From NCBI RefSeq assembly GCF_030486595.1, contig NZ_JAUJZH010000020.1, positions 1-64,000 of the forward strand: 64,000 bases of DNA, given 5' to 3'. The stretch's first letter is position 1. Each line of letters starts with the position of its first letter. Positions 43,831-53,198 of this stretch are shown piece after piece. Under the pieces are notes generated by a model that saw nothing but the letters and a program-made list of their open reading frames with translations, was not told the DNA's origin and did not search any database. The translations under genes were made by a program, and so were the position numbers. The stretch is from Variovorax ginsengisoli (GTDB lineage Bacteria > Pseudomonadota > Gammaproteobacteria > Burkholderiales > Burkholderiaceae_C).

Positions 43831-45093
43831 TCAATGGAGGACGCTTCGAACCGTGCACTCGTCCAAGACGGCCGCGGGAAGGTCGTCCAGTGTGAGACGG
43901 AGTCTTCCGGCCTCGACAGCTCGAGCTACGGCATCCTGTACCGTCTGATAGATCTCCCGAGCTGTCAGGTGAGCGAGCTTGTTGCAGATCGCGGACTCGG
44001 GGGAGGTAAATCCAGGAATTTCAAGCTGCTGCATCGCAGCAATTGCAACCACCCGAGCAGCCTGCAGCGCCTGGGCACCAGTTGGCGGCAGGATATGAAA
44101 TTCACGAAATCGAGATCGCAGCGAGTCAGGCACTCTCGCCGGGTCGTTTGACGTCGCGATGTACGTTGCCAAGCTTGCATCGAACTCGATATCGAGCGAC
44201 GCATCCCGGACCCTGCTTGCCGTGATCGGCTCAAGGAGTGAATGGAGGGGCGCCAACGGGTCGTATTGGGATCCCCGTGGCGCTTTGTCGAGTTCGTCGA
44301 TCAGGAACACCGGGTTGGCTACCGTTCCGAGGCAGATCTGTTGAAAGATGAGTCCTTGCGTGGCAGTGCTCCAATGCCGTTCCGTGCCGAGGAGCAGCGA
44401 AGTGGTTTGAGCGTTCTCCATGGAGTGGTGACGGATCGGCGCTCCAAGGGCCTGTGCCAGATCATTGACGTAGTGAGTTTTGCCGAGCCCAGGAACGCTC
44501 CATAGGTGAAGTGGTGGGATCTTCAGCGGTTGGCGCCCGTGCGTCGAAAGTGTCACGCGGCGAGCCACGAACTCCGTGACTTCGGCAAAGTGCGGATGGG
44601 CTCCGCGAAGATACTCGAGGGATTTCGCCCACTTCTCCGGGCGGAACGCCGGGTTGGCGACTTCGCGCAGAGCGCCAGCGAGCTCCAGCTTCTTTGTGAG
44701 CTCCAGTTCGCGCTTTTGATAGTCTTTGTCGCGCAGCGTGGCGATTCGCCCGATTACGCGCAACAGTTCCTCGCCGCGAAGGACTGGGTGGCGCCGATCT
44801 CGCCGGCGACGCGCTACCCCGCGCTCGAATGCTTTCACGAACGCGACTTGGTTCGGCAGAGGTGCGGCTGGCGCTTGCGCCGGAGGGTTCGTCCGGGTGT
44901 GCAATTCCTCCCGCCGGAGGTCTTCTTTCGCCTCATGGGCGGCCTGCGCGATCCTGACGCACTCTTCCCGCTTCTCCTGCAGTGCATGCGCGAGGGGCAC
45001 CGGCAACAGCAACTCGAACGCCTTGTCCGGATAGGCGCGAGCGATTGAAAAGAGACGGAAGCCTGCCAGTAGGTCGTCTTGTATCGAGAACAC
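43831..45093 (-). CDS. Lon-like AAA+ ATPase without protease domain
   Basis: A 420-aa AAA+ protein starting at GTG 45093 (AGGAG upstream). Walker A PGLGKTHY lies at ~201-208, Walker B VFLIDELDK at ~262-270, sensor-1 YIATSNDP and the arginine-finger region SLRSRFREF follow. The core wording (LLGTERHWSTATQGLIF, LEPITASRVRDASLDIEFDA) resembles the ATPase module of Lon protease, but no Ser-Lys protease domain follows. The N-terminal 180 residues are helical and charged. It may remodel a partner protein. It is the only intact one of three copies in the window; the others (20627, 25561) are decayed. It sits at the right end of the island. Confidence 0.88.
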   Translation of the reverse strand: MFSIQDDLLAGFRLFSIARAYPDKAFELLLPVPLAHALQEKREECVRIAQAAHEAKEDLRREELHTRTNPPAQAPAAPLPNQVAFVKAFERGVARRRRDRRHPVLRGEELLRVIGRIATLRDKDYQKRELELTKKLELAGALREVANPAFRPEKWAKSLEYLRGAHPHFAEVTEFVARRVTLSTHGRQPLKIPPLHLWSVPGLGKTHYVNDLAQALGAPIRHHSMENAQTTSLLLGTERHWSTATQGLIFQQICLGTVANPVFLIDELDKAPRGSQYDPLAPLHSLLEPITASRVRDASLDIEFDASLATYIATSNDPARVPDSLRSRFREFHILPPTGAQALQAARVVAIAAMQQLEIPGFTSPESAICNKLAHLTAREIYQTVQDAVARAVEAGRLRLTLDDLPAAVLDECTVRSVLH

Positions 45094-45341
45094 GATGGGC
45101 TCCTGGGGAGGAGCCCGGGGAGTCAGGCTCCTGGAGTTGAACGATTGGGGGAGGCGAGGGAGTTCGAGGTTTCCGAAACTCGCGATCGATTCGTCTCATG
45201 CCGCGCGTGCATGCACCCGCAGATGCGTATCTGCGGGGTGACGGTGGTCGTCCGGAAAGAGTGCGGCATGGCGTTCATTTCGTGTGTGCGCCAAATCCTA
45301 GCGACTGACGCGCACCGAGTCAAAGCCTGGAGGAGCCGGCC

Positions 45342-45380
45342 TAAATTTGAAAAACCGGGGGGTGTAAATTTGAAAAACGG
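45342..45380. repeat. direct repeats of IS21-end type at the island edge
   Basis: TAAATTTGAAAAACCGG (45342-45358) and TAAATTTGAAAAACGG (45365-45380) are tandem direct repeats. Together with the related repeats at 52-104 they look like IS21-family terminal repeats. They lie within 50 bp of the point where comM homology stops. Confidence 0.45.
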
Positions 45381-45384
45381 CTTC

Positions 45385-46344
45385 CTAAGTTGTTGATTTT
45401 CCTGGGTAACCAGGCGAGACAACTTTGGAGGAACTCACCGGCCGCGGCGGCGACCCGCCGCCGACCATCGCCACCGCGCTGGCCGTGTGGTGCGGGCTGG
45501 CGGTCGGCCGCCGCATCCATTGCCCGGTCTCGAAGCGACCGCCCAGGCTGGCGACCGCCGCGCTCTCCAGCGCTTCGTCCACGCTCATCGCCGGCAGCAG
45601 CCCGGCGAAGCGCTGGGCCAGCATCGACTTGCCAGAGCCGGGCGGGCCCACCATCAGCAGGCTGTGGCCGCCGGCCGCGGCGATCTCCAGCGCCCGCTTG
45701 GCGCCCGCGTGTCCCTTGACGTCGCCCAGGTCCGGCGGGCGCGAGGCCGGGCCGGGCGGCGCCGCCAGCACGCGGGCCCAGCCTTCGCCACTGCCGGCGG
45801 CGTCGAGGGCCGGCGGCACGGCGTCGGCCGGCAGGAACTGCCGCACCACGTCCAGCAGGTGGCGGGCCCCATAGACCTCGGCATCCGGCACCAGCGCGGC
45901 CTCTTGCGCACTCTCGGCGGGCAGCACCAGCCGCGCGCCGATGCCGCGCAGGTGCAGGGCCAGCGCCATGGCCAGTGCACCACGCACGGGCCGCAACTGC
46001 CCCGACAAGGAGAGTTCGCCGGCGAATTCATGGCCTGCCAGCTGCGCGGCCTCGATCTGGCCGCTGGCCGCCAGGATGCCGAGGGCGATCGGGAGGTCGA
46101 AGCGGCCGGAGTCCTTCGGCAGGTCGGCCGGGGCCAGGTTGACCGTGATGCGCTTGTTGGTCGGGAAGTCGAGCCCGGAATTCTGGATCGCGCACCGGAC
46201 CCGCTCGCGGGCCTCCTTGACCTCGACGTCGACCAGCCCGACCAGCGTGAAACTGGGCAATCCGTTCGCCAGATGCACCTCGACCGTGACTTCGGCGGCT
46301 TCGAGGCCCAGCAAAGCGCGGCTCTGCACCAAACACAGACTCAT
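45385..46344 (-). pseudogene. comM: comM/yifB Mg-chelatase-like ATPase, truncated by the island
   Basis: The ATG at 46344 (AAGGGAGCG upstream) begins SLCLVQSRALLGLEAAEVTV, the normal YifB/ComM N-terminus. The frame carries the N-terminal Lon-S5-like domain and Walker A (MVGPPGSGKSMLAQRF), then AMVGGGSPPRP, where a normal protein continues GEI/VSLAH...GVLFLDELPEF. Instead ~12 foreign residues (VSSSKVVSPGYPGKSTT) and a stop follow. About 40% of the ~500-aa protein, including Walker B, is missing, so it is inactive. ComM is a DNA helicase used in natural transformation, and comM is a known island insertion hotspot in other bacteria. Confidence 0.9.
45387..45425. repeat. nested inverted repeat at the comM junction
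   Basis: Outer arms AAGTTGT (45387-45393) and ACAACTT (45419-45425) enclose inner arms CCTGG (45401-45405) and CCAGG (45410-45414). The structure lies at the foreign/comM junction and may be the tip of the inserted element. Its orientation does not fit an integron attC site. Confidence 0.5.
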
Positions 46345-46354
46345 TTCGCTCCCT

Positions 46355-46371
46355 TTCACCAAGATGGTGCG
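46355..46371. promoter_or_regulatory. NtrC-like binding site
   Basis: TTCACCA-AGA-TGGTGCG differs from the NtrC consensus TGCACCA-N3-TGGTGCA at two positions. It lies about 75-90 bp upstream of the sigma-54 promoter, the usual range for an enhancer site. Confidence 0.6.
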
Positions 46372-46443
46372 TGCCATCTCTTGTTCTTGATTGTGACCAA
46401 GTGCATCGGGCGTCAAACCCTGCCTCCTCGGGAGGATGCGCTT

Positions 46444-46459
46444 TGGCACGCTCCCTGCT
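46444..46459 (+). promoter_or_regulatory. sigma-54 promoter of torF-glnK-amtB
   Basis: TGGCACG-N4-CTGCT with the invariant GG (46445-46446) and GC (46457-46458) ten bases apart, matching the -24/-12 consensus. It lies about 48 bp upstream of the torF start. Confidence 0.75.
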
Positions 46460-46506
46460 TTGAGAAGGATTCCTAAACACTTTTCAAAACACGAGGAGTC
46501 CGCTCG

Positions 46507-47373
46507 ATGATGCACCGTAAATCCGTCCAGATCCTGGCTTTGGGCGCGCTCGCCGCCCTGCCGATGCTCGCCAGCGCGCAGGCTGCGGCCGACGCGGCTG
46601 CCGCACCGGCGCCGAATCTCACGGGCAACGTCGCGCTGACGACCAACTACAAGTTCCGTGGCCAGGACCAGGACGTCATCGGCAACAACGGCTTTGCGAA
46701 GACCAGCTGGTTCAAGCCCGCCATCCAGGGCGGCATCGACTATGCCTTCGGGGACAGCGGCTTCTATGTCGGCAACTGGAACTCCAGCGTCGACTGGCTG
46801 CCCGGCAACTCGGTTGAGATGGACTTCTACGGCGGCTACAAGTTCAAGGGCGGCCCGATCGACTGGGACGTCGGCGTCTATCAGTACTACTACCCCGGCA
46901 ACACCGCGGGCAATACCACCGAGATCTACGGCGCGGGCACCTGGTCCGACGAGAGGTTCGGCGCCTTCACTGCCAAGTACTCCTGGACCGTCTCCAACGA
47001 CTACTTCAACTACGCCGGCAACCAGCGTGGCTCGGGGCTGGACGGCCAGAACACCGGCTATCTGAACCTGGCGTACACCAAGGAGATCGTGCCCAAGCTG
47101 ACGTTCAAGACGGCCATTGGCTACACCTTCTTCACCAGCGACATCAAGAGCCTGGGCTACAAGGACTACCTGGACTACAACGTGGGCGTGTCCTATGACT
47201 TCGGCAGCGGCCTGGCCCTGGCCGGCTCGGTGCAGGGGGGCAACAACCAAAGCGCCTTCAACCTGATCGCCACGCCGGGCATCCCCACGGGTACGGTCTT
47301 CGGACCGATCGGCCAGACCACCTTCTCGCCGAATGTGACGCGTTTCATCGTCACGTTGACCAAGACCCTCTAG
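46507..47373 (+). CDS. TorF-family putative porin
   Basis: A 288-aa outer-membrane protein of the TorF/Gcw_chp family. It has a signal peptide of ~24 residues (ALGALAALPMLASAQ) and the family start NLTGNVALTTNYKFRGQDQ. Repeated amphipathic beta-strands and a C-terminal aromatic-free TKTL end follow; family members form small barrels and often begin with (T)NY(x)FRG. It is first in the sigma-54-driven operon ahead of glnK and amtB, suggesting passage of ammonium or small nitrogen compounds across the outer membrane. The long open extension of comM on the other strand is a shadow. Confidence 0.88.
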   Translation: MMHRKSVQILALGALAALPMLASAQAAADAAAAPAPNLTGNVALTTNYKFRGQDQDVIGNNGFAKTSWFKPAIQGGIDYAFGDSGFYVGNWNSSVDWLPGNSVEMDFYGGYKFKGGPIDWDVGVYQYYYPGNTAGNTTEIYGAGTWSDERFGAFTAKYSWTVSNDYFNYAGNQRGSGLDGQNTGYLNLAYTKEIVPKLTFKTAIGYTFFTSDIKSLGYKDYLDYNVGVSYDFGSGLALAGSVQGGNNQSAFNLIATPGIPTGTVFGPIGQTTFSPNVTRFIVTLTKTL

Positions 47374-47430
47374 TCATAGAAAGGCGTGGCCCGGGGCTGC
47401 GCCGTCCCTTTCATCCGCAGGAGAAACATC

Positions 47431-47769
47431 ATGAAGCTGGTCACAGCCATCATCAAACCCTTCAAGCTCGACGAAGTGCGCGAGGCGCTGTCCGCCATCG
47501 GCGTGCAGGGCATCACGGTCACCGAGGTCAAGGGCTTCGGACGCCAGAAGGGCCACACCGAGCTCTATCGCGGCGCCGAGTACGTCGTCGACTTTCTGCC
47601 GAAGGTCAAGATCGAAGCAGCCGTGGCCGACGAGTTGGTGGAGCGCGTGATCGAGGCGGTCGAGAGCGCGGCGCGCACCGGCAAGATCGGCGATGGCAAG
47701 GTTTTCGTCTACGACCTGGAGCAGGTCGTGCGCATCCGCACCGGTGAAACGGGCCGCGAAGCCCTCTGA
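47431..47769 (+). CDS. glnK: PII nitrogen regulatory protein
   Basis: A 112-aa PII protein: MKLVTAIIKPFKLDEVREAL, the T-loop GHTELYRGAEYVVDF with the uridylylation Tyr51, and the C-terminal GKVFVYDLEQVVRIRTGE signature. It binds ATP/ADP and 2-oxoglutarate and controls AmtB by binding to it. The ATG at 47431 follows AGGAGAA. It sits between torF and amtB, the usual glnK-amtB pairing; expression is probably NtrC-dependent. Confidence 0.95.
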   Translation: MKLVTAIIKPFKLDEVREALSAIGVQGITVTEVKGFGRQKGHTELYRGAEYVVDFLPKVKIEAAVADELVERVIEAVESAARTGKIGDGKVFVYDLEQVVRIRTGETGREAL

Positions 47770-47797
47770 CACGCAAGGCACGAAAGAACAATCCGAA

Positions 47798-49324
47798 ATG
47801 AAAAAATTCCTTGTCTCACTCGCGCTGGGCCTGAGCCTGCTCGGCGCCGGCACGTCCGGCTTCGCGCAGGCGCCAGCAGCGGCACCCGCGGCTGAAGCGT
47901 CGGCGCCCGCAGCGGCCGCACCGGCCGCCGCTGCGCCGGCCGCGGCAGCACCGGCCGCCGATGCAGCCGCGGCACCCGCCGCCGCCGCGCCGGCGCCCTC
48001 GTTCAACAAGGGCGACACCGCCTGGATGATGGTCTCGACCCTGCTCGTGATCATGATGACCGTGCCCGGCCTGGCGCTGTTCTACGGCGGCCTGGTGCGC
48101 AGCAAGAACATGCTGTCGGTGCTGATGCAGGTCATGGTCACGTTCTCGATGATCGTGGTGCTGTGGCTGATCTACGGCTACAGCCTCGCGTTCACCGAAG
48201 GCAACGCCTTCATAGGCGGCTTCGACCGGCTCTTCATGAAGGGCATCTTCGATCCGGCCACCGGCGTGTTCGCACCCGGCGCGACCTTCAGCAAGGGCGT
48301 CTACATTCCCGAACTGCTGTTCGCCGCCTTCCAGGCCACCTTCGCCGGCATCACCTGCTGCCTGATCGTCGGCGCCTTCGCCGAGCGCATCAAGTTCTCG
48401 GCCGTGCTGCTGTTCATGGTGCTCTGGTTCACCTTCAGCTATGCGCCGATCGCCCACATGGTCTGGTTCTGGATGGGCCCGGACGCGTATGCCAGCAAGG
48501 AAGTGGTCGATCAGATGAACGACAAGGCCGGCCTGATCTGGCAGTGGGGCGCGCTCGACTTCGCGGGCGGCACCGTGGTGCACATCAACGCCGCCGTCGC
48601 CGGCCTCGTCGGTGCCTACCTGGTGGGCAAGCGCATCGGCTACGGCAAGGAATCGTTCACGCCGCATTCGCTGACTCTGACGATGGTCGGTGCCTCGCTG
48701 CTGTGGGTCGGCTGGTTCGGCTTCAATGCCGGCTCGGCCCTCGAAGCCGGCACCAGCGCCGTGCTGGCCTTCATGAACACGTTCTCGGCCACCGCCGCCG
48801 CCGTGCTCGCCTGGTCCATCGGTGAAGCGCTGATGCGCGGCAAGGCCTCGATGCTGGGTGCCGCTTCCGGCGCCGTCGCCGGCCTGGTGGCGATCACCCC
48901 GGCCGCCGGCAACGTCGGCCTGATGGGCGCGATCATCATCGGCTTCGTCGCCGGCTTCGCCTGCCTCTGGGGCGTTCATGGCCTCAAGAAGATGCTCAAG
49001 GCGGACGACTCGCTGGACGTCTTCGGCGTGCACGGTGTCGGCGGTATCGTCGGCGCGCTGCTCACCGGCGTGTTCAACACCCAGGCCCTCGGCGGCCCCG
49101 GCCTGGTCGGCGACTGGGTCACGGCAGGCGTGATCTCCAACGGCATCGGTGCCCAGGTCTGGATCCAGCTCAAGGCCGTGCTGCTGACCGTCGTCTGGTC
49201 GGGCGTGGTGGCCTTCATCTCCTTCAAGATCGCCGACCTGACCATCGGTCTGCGGGTGTCGGAAGAAGAAGAGCGCGAAGGCCTCGACATCACCTCCCAC
49301 GGCGAAACCGCCTACAACCGCTGA
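47798..49324 (+). CDS. amtB: ammonium transporter
   Basis: A 508-aa Amt protein. It has a signal peptide (MKKFLVSLALGLSLLGAGTS), an Ala/Pro-rich periplasmic linker of ~45 residues not found in all AmtB, and then eleven membrane segments. The pore twin-His are in YAPIAHMVWFW and FGVHGVGGIVGAL; TWMMVSTLLVIMMTVPGLAL opens the core. The ATG at 47798 starts the signal peptide; the frame is open further upstream inside glnK. Last gene of the operon, followed by a strong terminator. Confidence 0.95.
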   Translation: MKKFLVSLALGLSLLGAGTSGFAQAPAAAPAAEASAPAAAAPAAAAPAAAAPAADAAAAPAAAAPAPSFNKGDTAWMMVSTLLVIMMTVPGLALFYGGLVRSKNMLSVLMQVMVTFSMIVVLWLIYGYSLAFTEGNAFIGGFDRLFMKGIFDPATGVFAPGATFSKGVYIPELLFAAFQATFAGITCCLIVGAFAERIKFSAVLLFMVLWFTFSYAPIAHMVWFWMGPDAYASKEVVDQMNDKAGLIWQWGALDFAGGTVVHINAAVAGLVGAYLVGKRIGYGKESFTPHSLTLTMVGASLLWVGWFGFNAGSALEAGTSAVLAFMNTFSATAAAVLAWSIGEALMRGKASMLGAASGAVAGLVAITPAAGNVGLMGAIIIGFVAGFACLWGVHGLKKMLKADDSLDVFGVHGVGGIVGALLTGVFNTQALGGPGLVGDWVTAGVISNGIGAQVWIQLKAVLLTVVWSGVVAFISFKIADLTIGLRVSEEEEREGLDITSHGETAYNR

Positions 49325-49395
49325 AGCCTCCGGGCCGCCGTGTGCGGCCCGCTTCCGCGGCAAGAATTTGTCTGCGAGAGTCTCCTCTGGAAGTT

Positions 49396-49430
49396 CAGCC
49401 CGCACGCTTCGGCCTGCGGGCTGTTTTTTT
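49396..49430 (+). terminator. Rho-independent terminator after amtB
   Basis: CAGCCCGCA (49396-49404) pairs with TGCGGGCTG (49415-49423) around a 10-nt loop and is followed by seven T. It lies 70 bp past the amtB stop and is very convincing. Confidence 0.85.
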
Positions 49431-49472
49431 GGGGGGGTCGCAAGGCGGGCGAATTGGCCTAAGCTCTCGCGC

Positions 49473-50396
49473 ATGTGGACCACCCTCGACGACAGTCTGA
49501 GCCAGCTCGGCGAATCGCCGTTCTGGCATCCCGGCGAACGCTCGCTCTACTGGCTCGACATTCCTGGCCGCGCGGTGCTGCGGACCCGCGGCGACATCGA
49601 CGGCAGGCCGTCCGTCGAGCGCTGGGACCTGCCGACCGAGCCCGGCTGCATGGCACCGGCGCGGCGCGGCGGGCTGGTGATCGCGCTGCGCGACGGGATC
49701 TACCGCGCGGCCGAGTGGGGCGCTGAATTGCGGCCGCTGGCGCGGGTCGACCATGACATCCGCACCATGCGCTTCAACGACGGAAAGTGCGACTCGCTGG
49801 GCCGGTTCTGGGCCGGCACGATCAACGAAGCCAAGGACCGCGCCAACGCAACGCTCTACTGTATGGACGCGCGTGGCGGCCGGGCGCCGGCGCTGCGGCC
49901 GATGGCCAACCAGGCCACCACTGCCAACGGCCTGGCCTTCGCGCCCGACGACGCCACCGTCTACTGGGCCGACACCGCGGCCCACCGGGTGCGCGCCTGG
50001 AACTGGGCCGCGCGGGTCAACACCCTGTCGCACGAGCGCGTCTTCCAGCAGTTCGAGGACAAGCCCGCCGGCTGGACGCCGGCCTCGCCGCTGCGCTACG
50101 AAGGCCGGCCCGACGGCGCCACTGTCGATGCGCGGGGCCACTACTGGGCGGCGATGTTCGAGGGCGGCCAGCTGTTGCGCTTCGCGCCCTCGGGCGAGCG
50201 GGTCGCGGCGCTGGCGACCCCGGTCCAGTGCCCGACCATGCCCTGCTTCGGCGGCGACGACCTGCGCACGCTCTTCGTCACCAGCGCCCGCCGCGGCCGT
50301 CCGGCGGCCGAACTCGAGGAGCGGCCGGCCTCGGGCTGCGTGATCCGCATGCGCGTCGATACGCCCGGCCGGCCGGTCGCCTTCTTCGAGGACTGA
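49473..50396 (+). CDS. SMP-30/gluconolactonase-family lactonase
   Basis: A 307-aa beta-propeller of the SMP-30/LRE family. Divalent-metal ligands are seen as Glu in LGESPFWH, Asn in TTANGLAFAPDD and Asp in RPDGATVDARGHYW. FNDGKCDSLGRFWAGT is the family core. It hydrolyses sugar lactones such as gluconolactone. The ATG at 49473 is chosen because the family starts with a few residues before LGESP. It is directly followed by a LysR gene (1-bp gap), which may regulate it or the permease beyond. Confidence 0.88.
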   Translation: MWTTLDDSLSQLGESPFWHPGERSLYWLDIPGRAVLRTRGDIDGRPSVERWDLPTEPGCMAPARRGGLVIALRDGIYRAAEWGAELRPLARVDHDIRTMRFNDGKCDSLGRFWAGTINEAKDRANATLYCMDARGGRAPALRPMANQATTANGLAFAPDDATVYWADTAAHRVRAWNWAARVNTLSHERVFQQFEDKPAGWTPASPLRYEGRPDGATVDARGHYWAAMFEGGQLLRFAPSGERVAALATPVQCPTMPCFGGDDLRTLFVTSARRGRPAAELEERPASGCVIRMRVDTPGRPVAFFED

Positions 50397-50397
50397 A

Positions 50398-51279
50398 TTG
50401 GCTCTCCAGCACATCCCGCCGATCCAGTGCCTGCTGACCTTCGAGGCGGTGGCGCGGCTGCGCCACGCGGGCCGCGCGGCCGACGAGCTGTGCGTCACCC
50501 CGAGCGCGGTGAGCCATCGCATCCGCCAGCTCGAATCGCATCTGGGCATCAAGCTCTTCGGCCGCAGCGACTTCAACCTGACGGCCGACGGCGCGGTCTA
50601 CCTCGCCAACGTGCGTACCGGGCTGGCGGCCCTGCAGGCGGTGCCGAACCGCGACGCCACGCGGCGCACGACGCAGCTGCGGCTGGCGGTCACGCCGACC
50701 TTCAGCCGCCAGATGCTGATGCCGCACCTGGAGCTGTTCCGCAACATCTACCCCGACGTCGAGCTGGTGATGCAGGTCTCGATCCCGCTGCTGGACGTGA
50801 CCGCCGAGCAGGCCGACCTCGAAGTGCGCTACGGCAGCGGCAACTACGCCGACTGCGAGAGCCGGCTGGTACTCGAGGAATCGGTGGTGCCGGCCTGCAG
50901 CCCGAGCTACCTCAACGAGTTCGGACCCTTCACCGGCTTTCGCACCGAGGCCGAGATCGCCGCCGCGCGGCTGATCCGCAGCCCCCTGGAGCCCTGGAGC
51001 ACCTGGTTCGCGAGCTGCGGGCTGGACCATCCCGAGCCGCAGGTCGGCGCCCAGTTCAACGACCTGGGCCTGGTCTACGACGCCGCCGCCAGCGGCTTCG
51101 GCGTGGCGCTGGTGCGGCAGAAACTGGGCGCGCAATGGCTCGAGTCGGGGCGGCTGGTGCCGCTGTCGGACCGGCCCGTGCCCTCGCCGCTGCGCCACTA
51201 CATCTGCTGGCAGCCCGGCACGCTGGAGCGCTGGGAATGCGAGGCCTTCGCCGAGTGGCTCGTACAAACCCTGAGATAG
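50398..51279 (+). CDS. LysR-family regulator (GcvA-like)
   Basis: A 293-aa LysR protein starting at TTG 50398, with GAGGA upstream at the end of the preceding gene. HTH: IPPIQCLLTFEAVARLRHAG, then RAADELCVTPSAVSHRIRQL. The IRQLESHLGIKLFGR and C-terminal FGVALVRQKLG regions resemble GcvA-type regulators. It lies 107 bp upstream of the lactate/glycolate permease and probably controls the permease-glcDEF genes. Confidence 0.9.
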   Translation: MALQHIPPIQCLLTFEAVARLRHAGRAADELCVTPSAVSHRIRQLESHLGIKLFGRSDFNLTADGAVYLANVRTGLAALQAVPNRDATRRTTQLRLAVTPTFSRQMLMPHLELFRNIYPDVELVMQVSIPLLDVTAEQADLEVRYGSGNYADCESRLVLEESVVPACSPSYLNEFGPFTGFRTEAEIAAARLIRSPLEPWSTWFASCGLDHPEPQVGAQFNDLGLVYDAAASGFGVALVRQKLGAQWLESGRLVPLSDRPVPSPLRHYICWQPGTLERWECEAFAEWLVQTLR

Positions 51280-51386
51280 ATCGAGCAGATTTCAAGGCTG
51301 CCGCAAAAAACCTTCAATTCGGCGGCCTTCGGTTTCCTTAGAGTTCGGATCGCACAAGCGAGACACCAATTTTCGGGAGACTAGCC

Positions 51387-53048
<1,662 letters not shown>

Positions 53049-53067
53049 AGCCCACCCCCGAATCTCG

Positions 53068-53150
53068 CTCACTGCGTGTAGCGAGTTCCCCCTCAAGGGG
53101 GCGACACCAGCGGCCCGGCAAAGCCGGTTCCGCGGTGTCTCACGAAGGGG
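53068..53150 (+). repeat. interspersed hairpin repeat, copy 1
   Basis: CTCACTGCGTGTAGC, a CCCCCT..AGGGGG hairpin, GACACCAGCGGCCCGGC, AAGCCGGTTCCGCGGTGT. The same series occurs inverted at 62757-62840. Such elements sit between genes in Comamonadaceae. It fills the lldP-glcD gap. Confidence 0.7.
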
Positions 53151-53198
53151 CCGGTGCTCGCCGGGCTTCGTGCAAGTCCAATGAAATGAGGCTTTGAA

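Noticed and set aside
45387..45425. An integron attC site at the comM junction
   Set aside because: The arms have GTT on the left and AAC on the right, the opposite of attC core sites, and no cassette follows.
46345..47250. Upstream extension of the comM frame across torF
   Set aside because: The comM N-terminus (SLCLVQSRALLG) and its ribosome site fix the start at 46344; the extension is antisense to a signal-peptide-bearing gene.
47816..49483. A 555-codon minus-strand frame opposite amtB
   Set aside because: Composition is His/Gly/Ala/Asp-rich without domains; it is a shadow of the amtB codon pattern.
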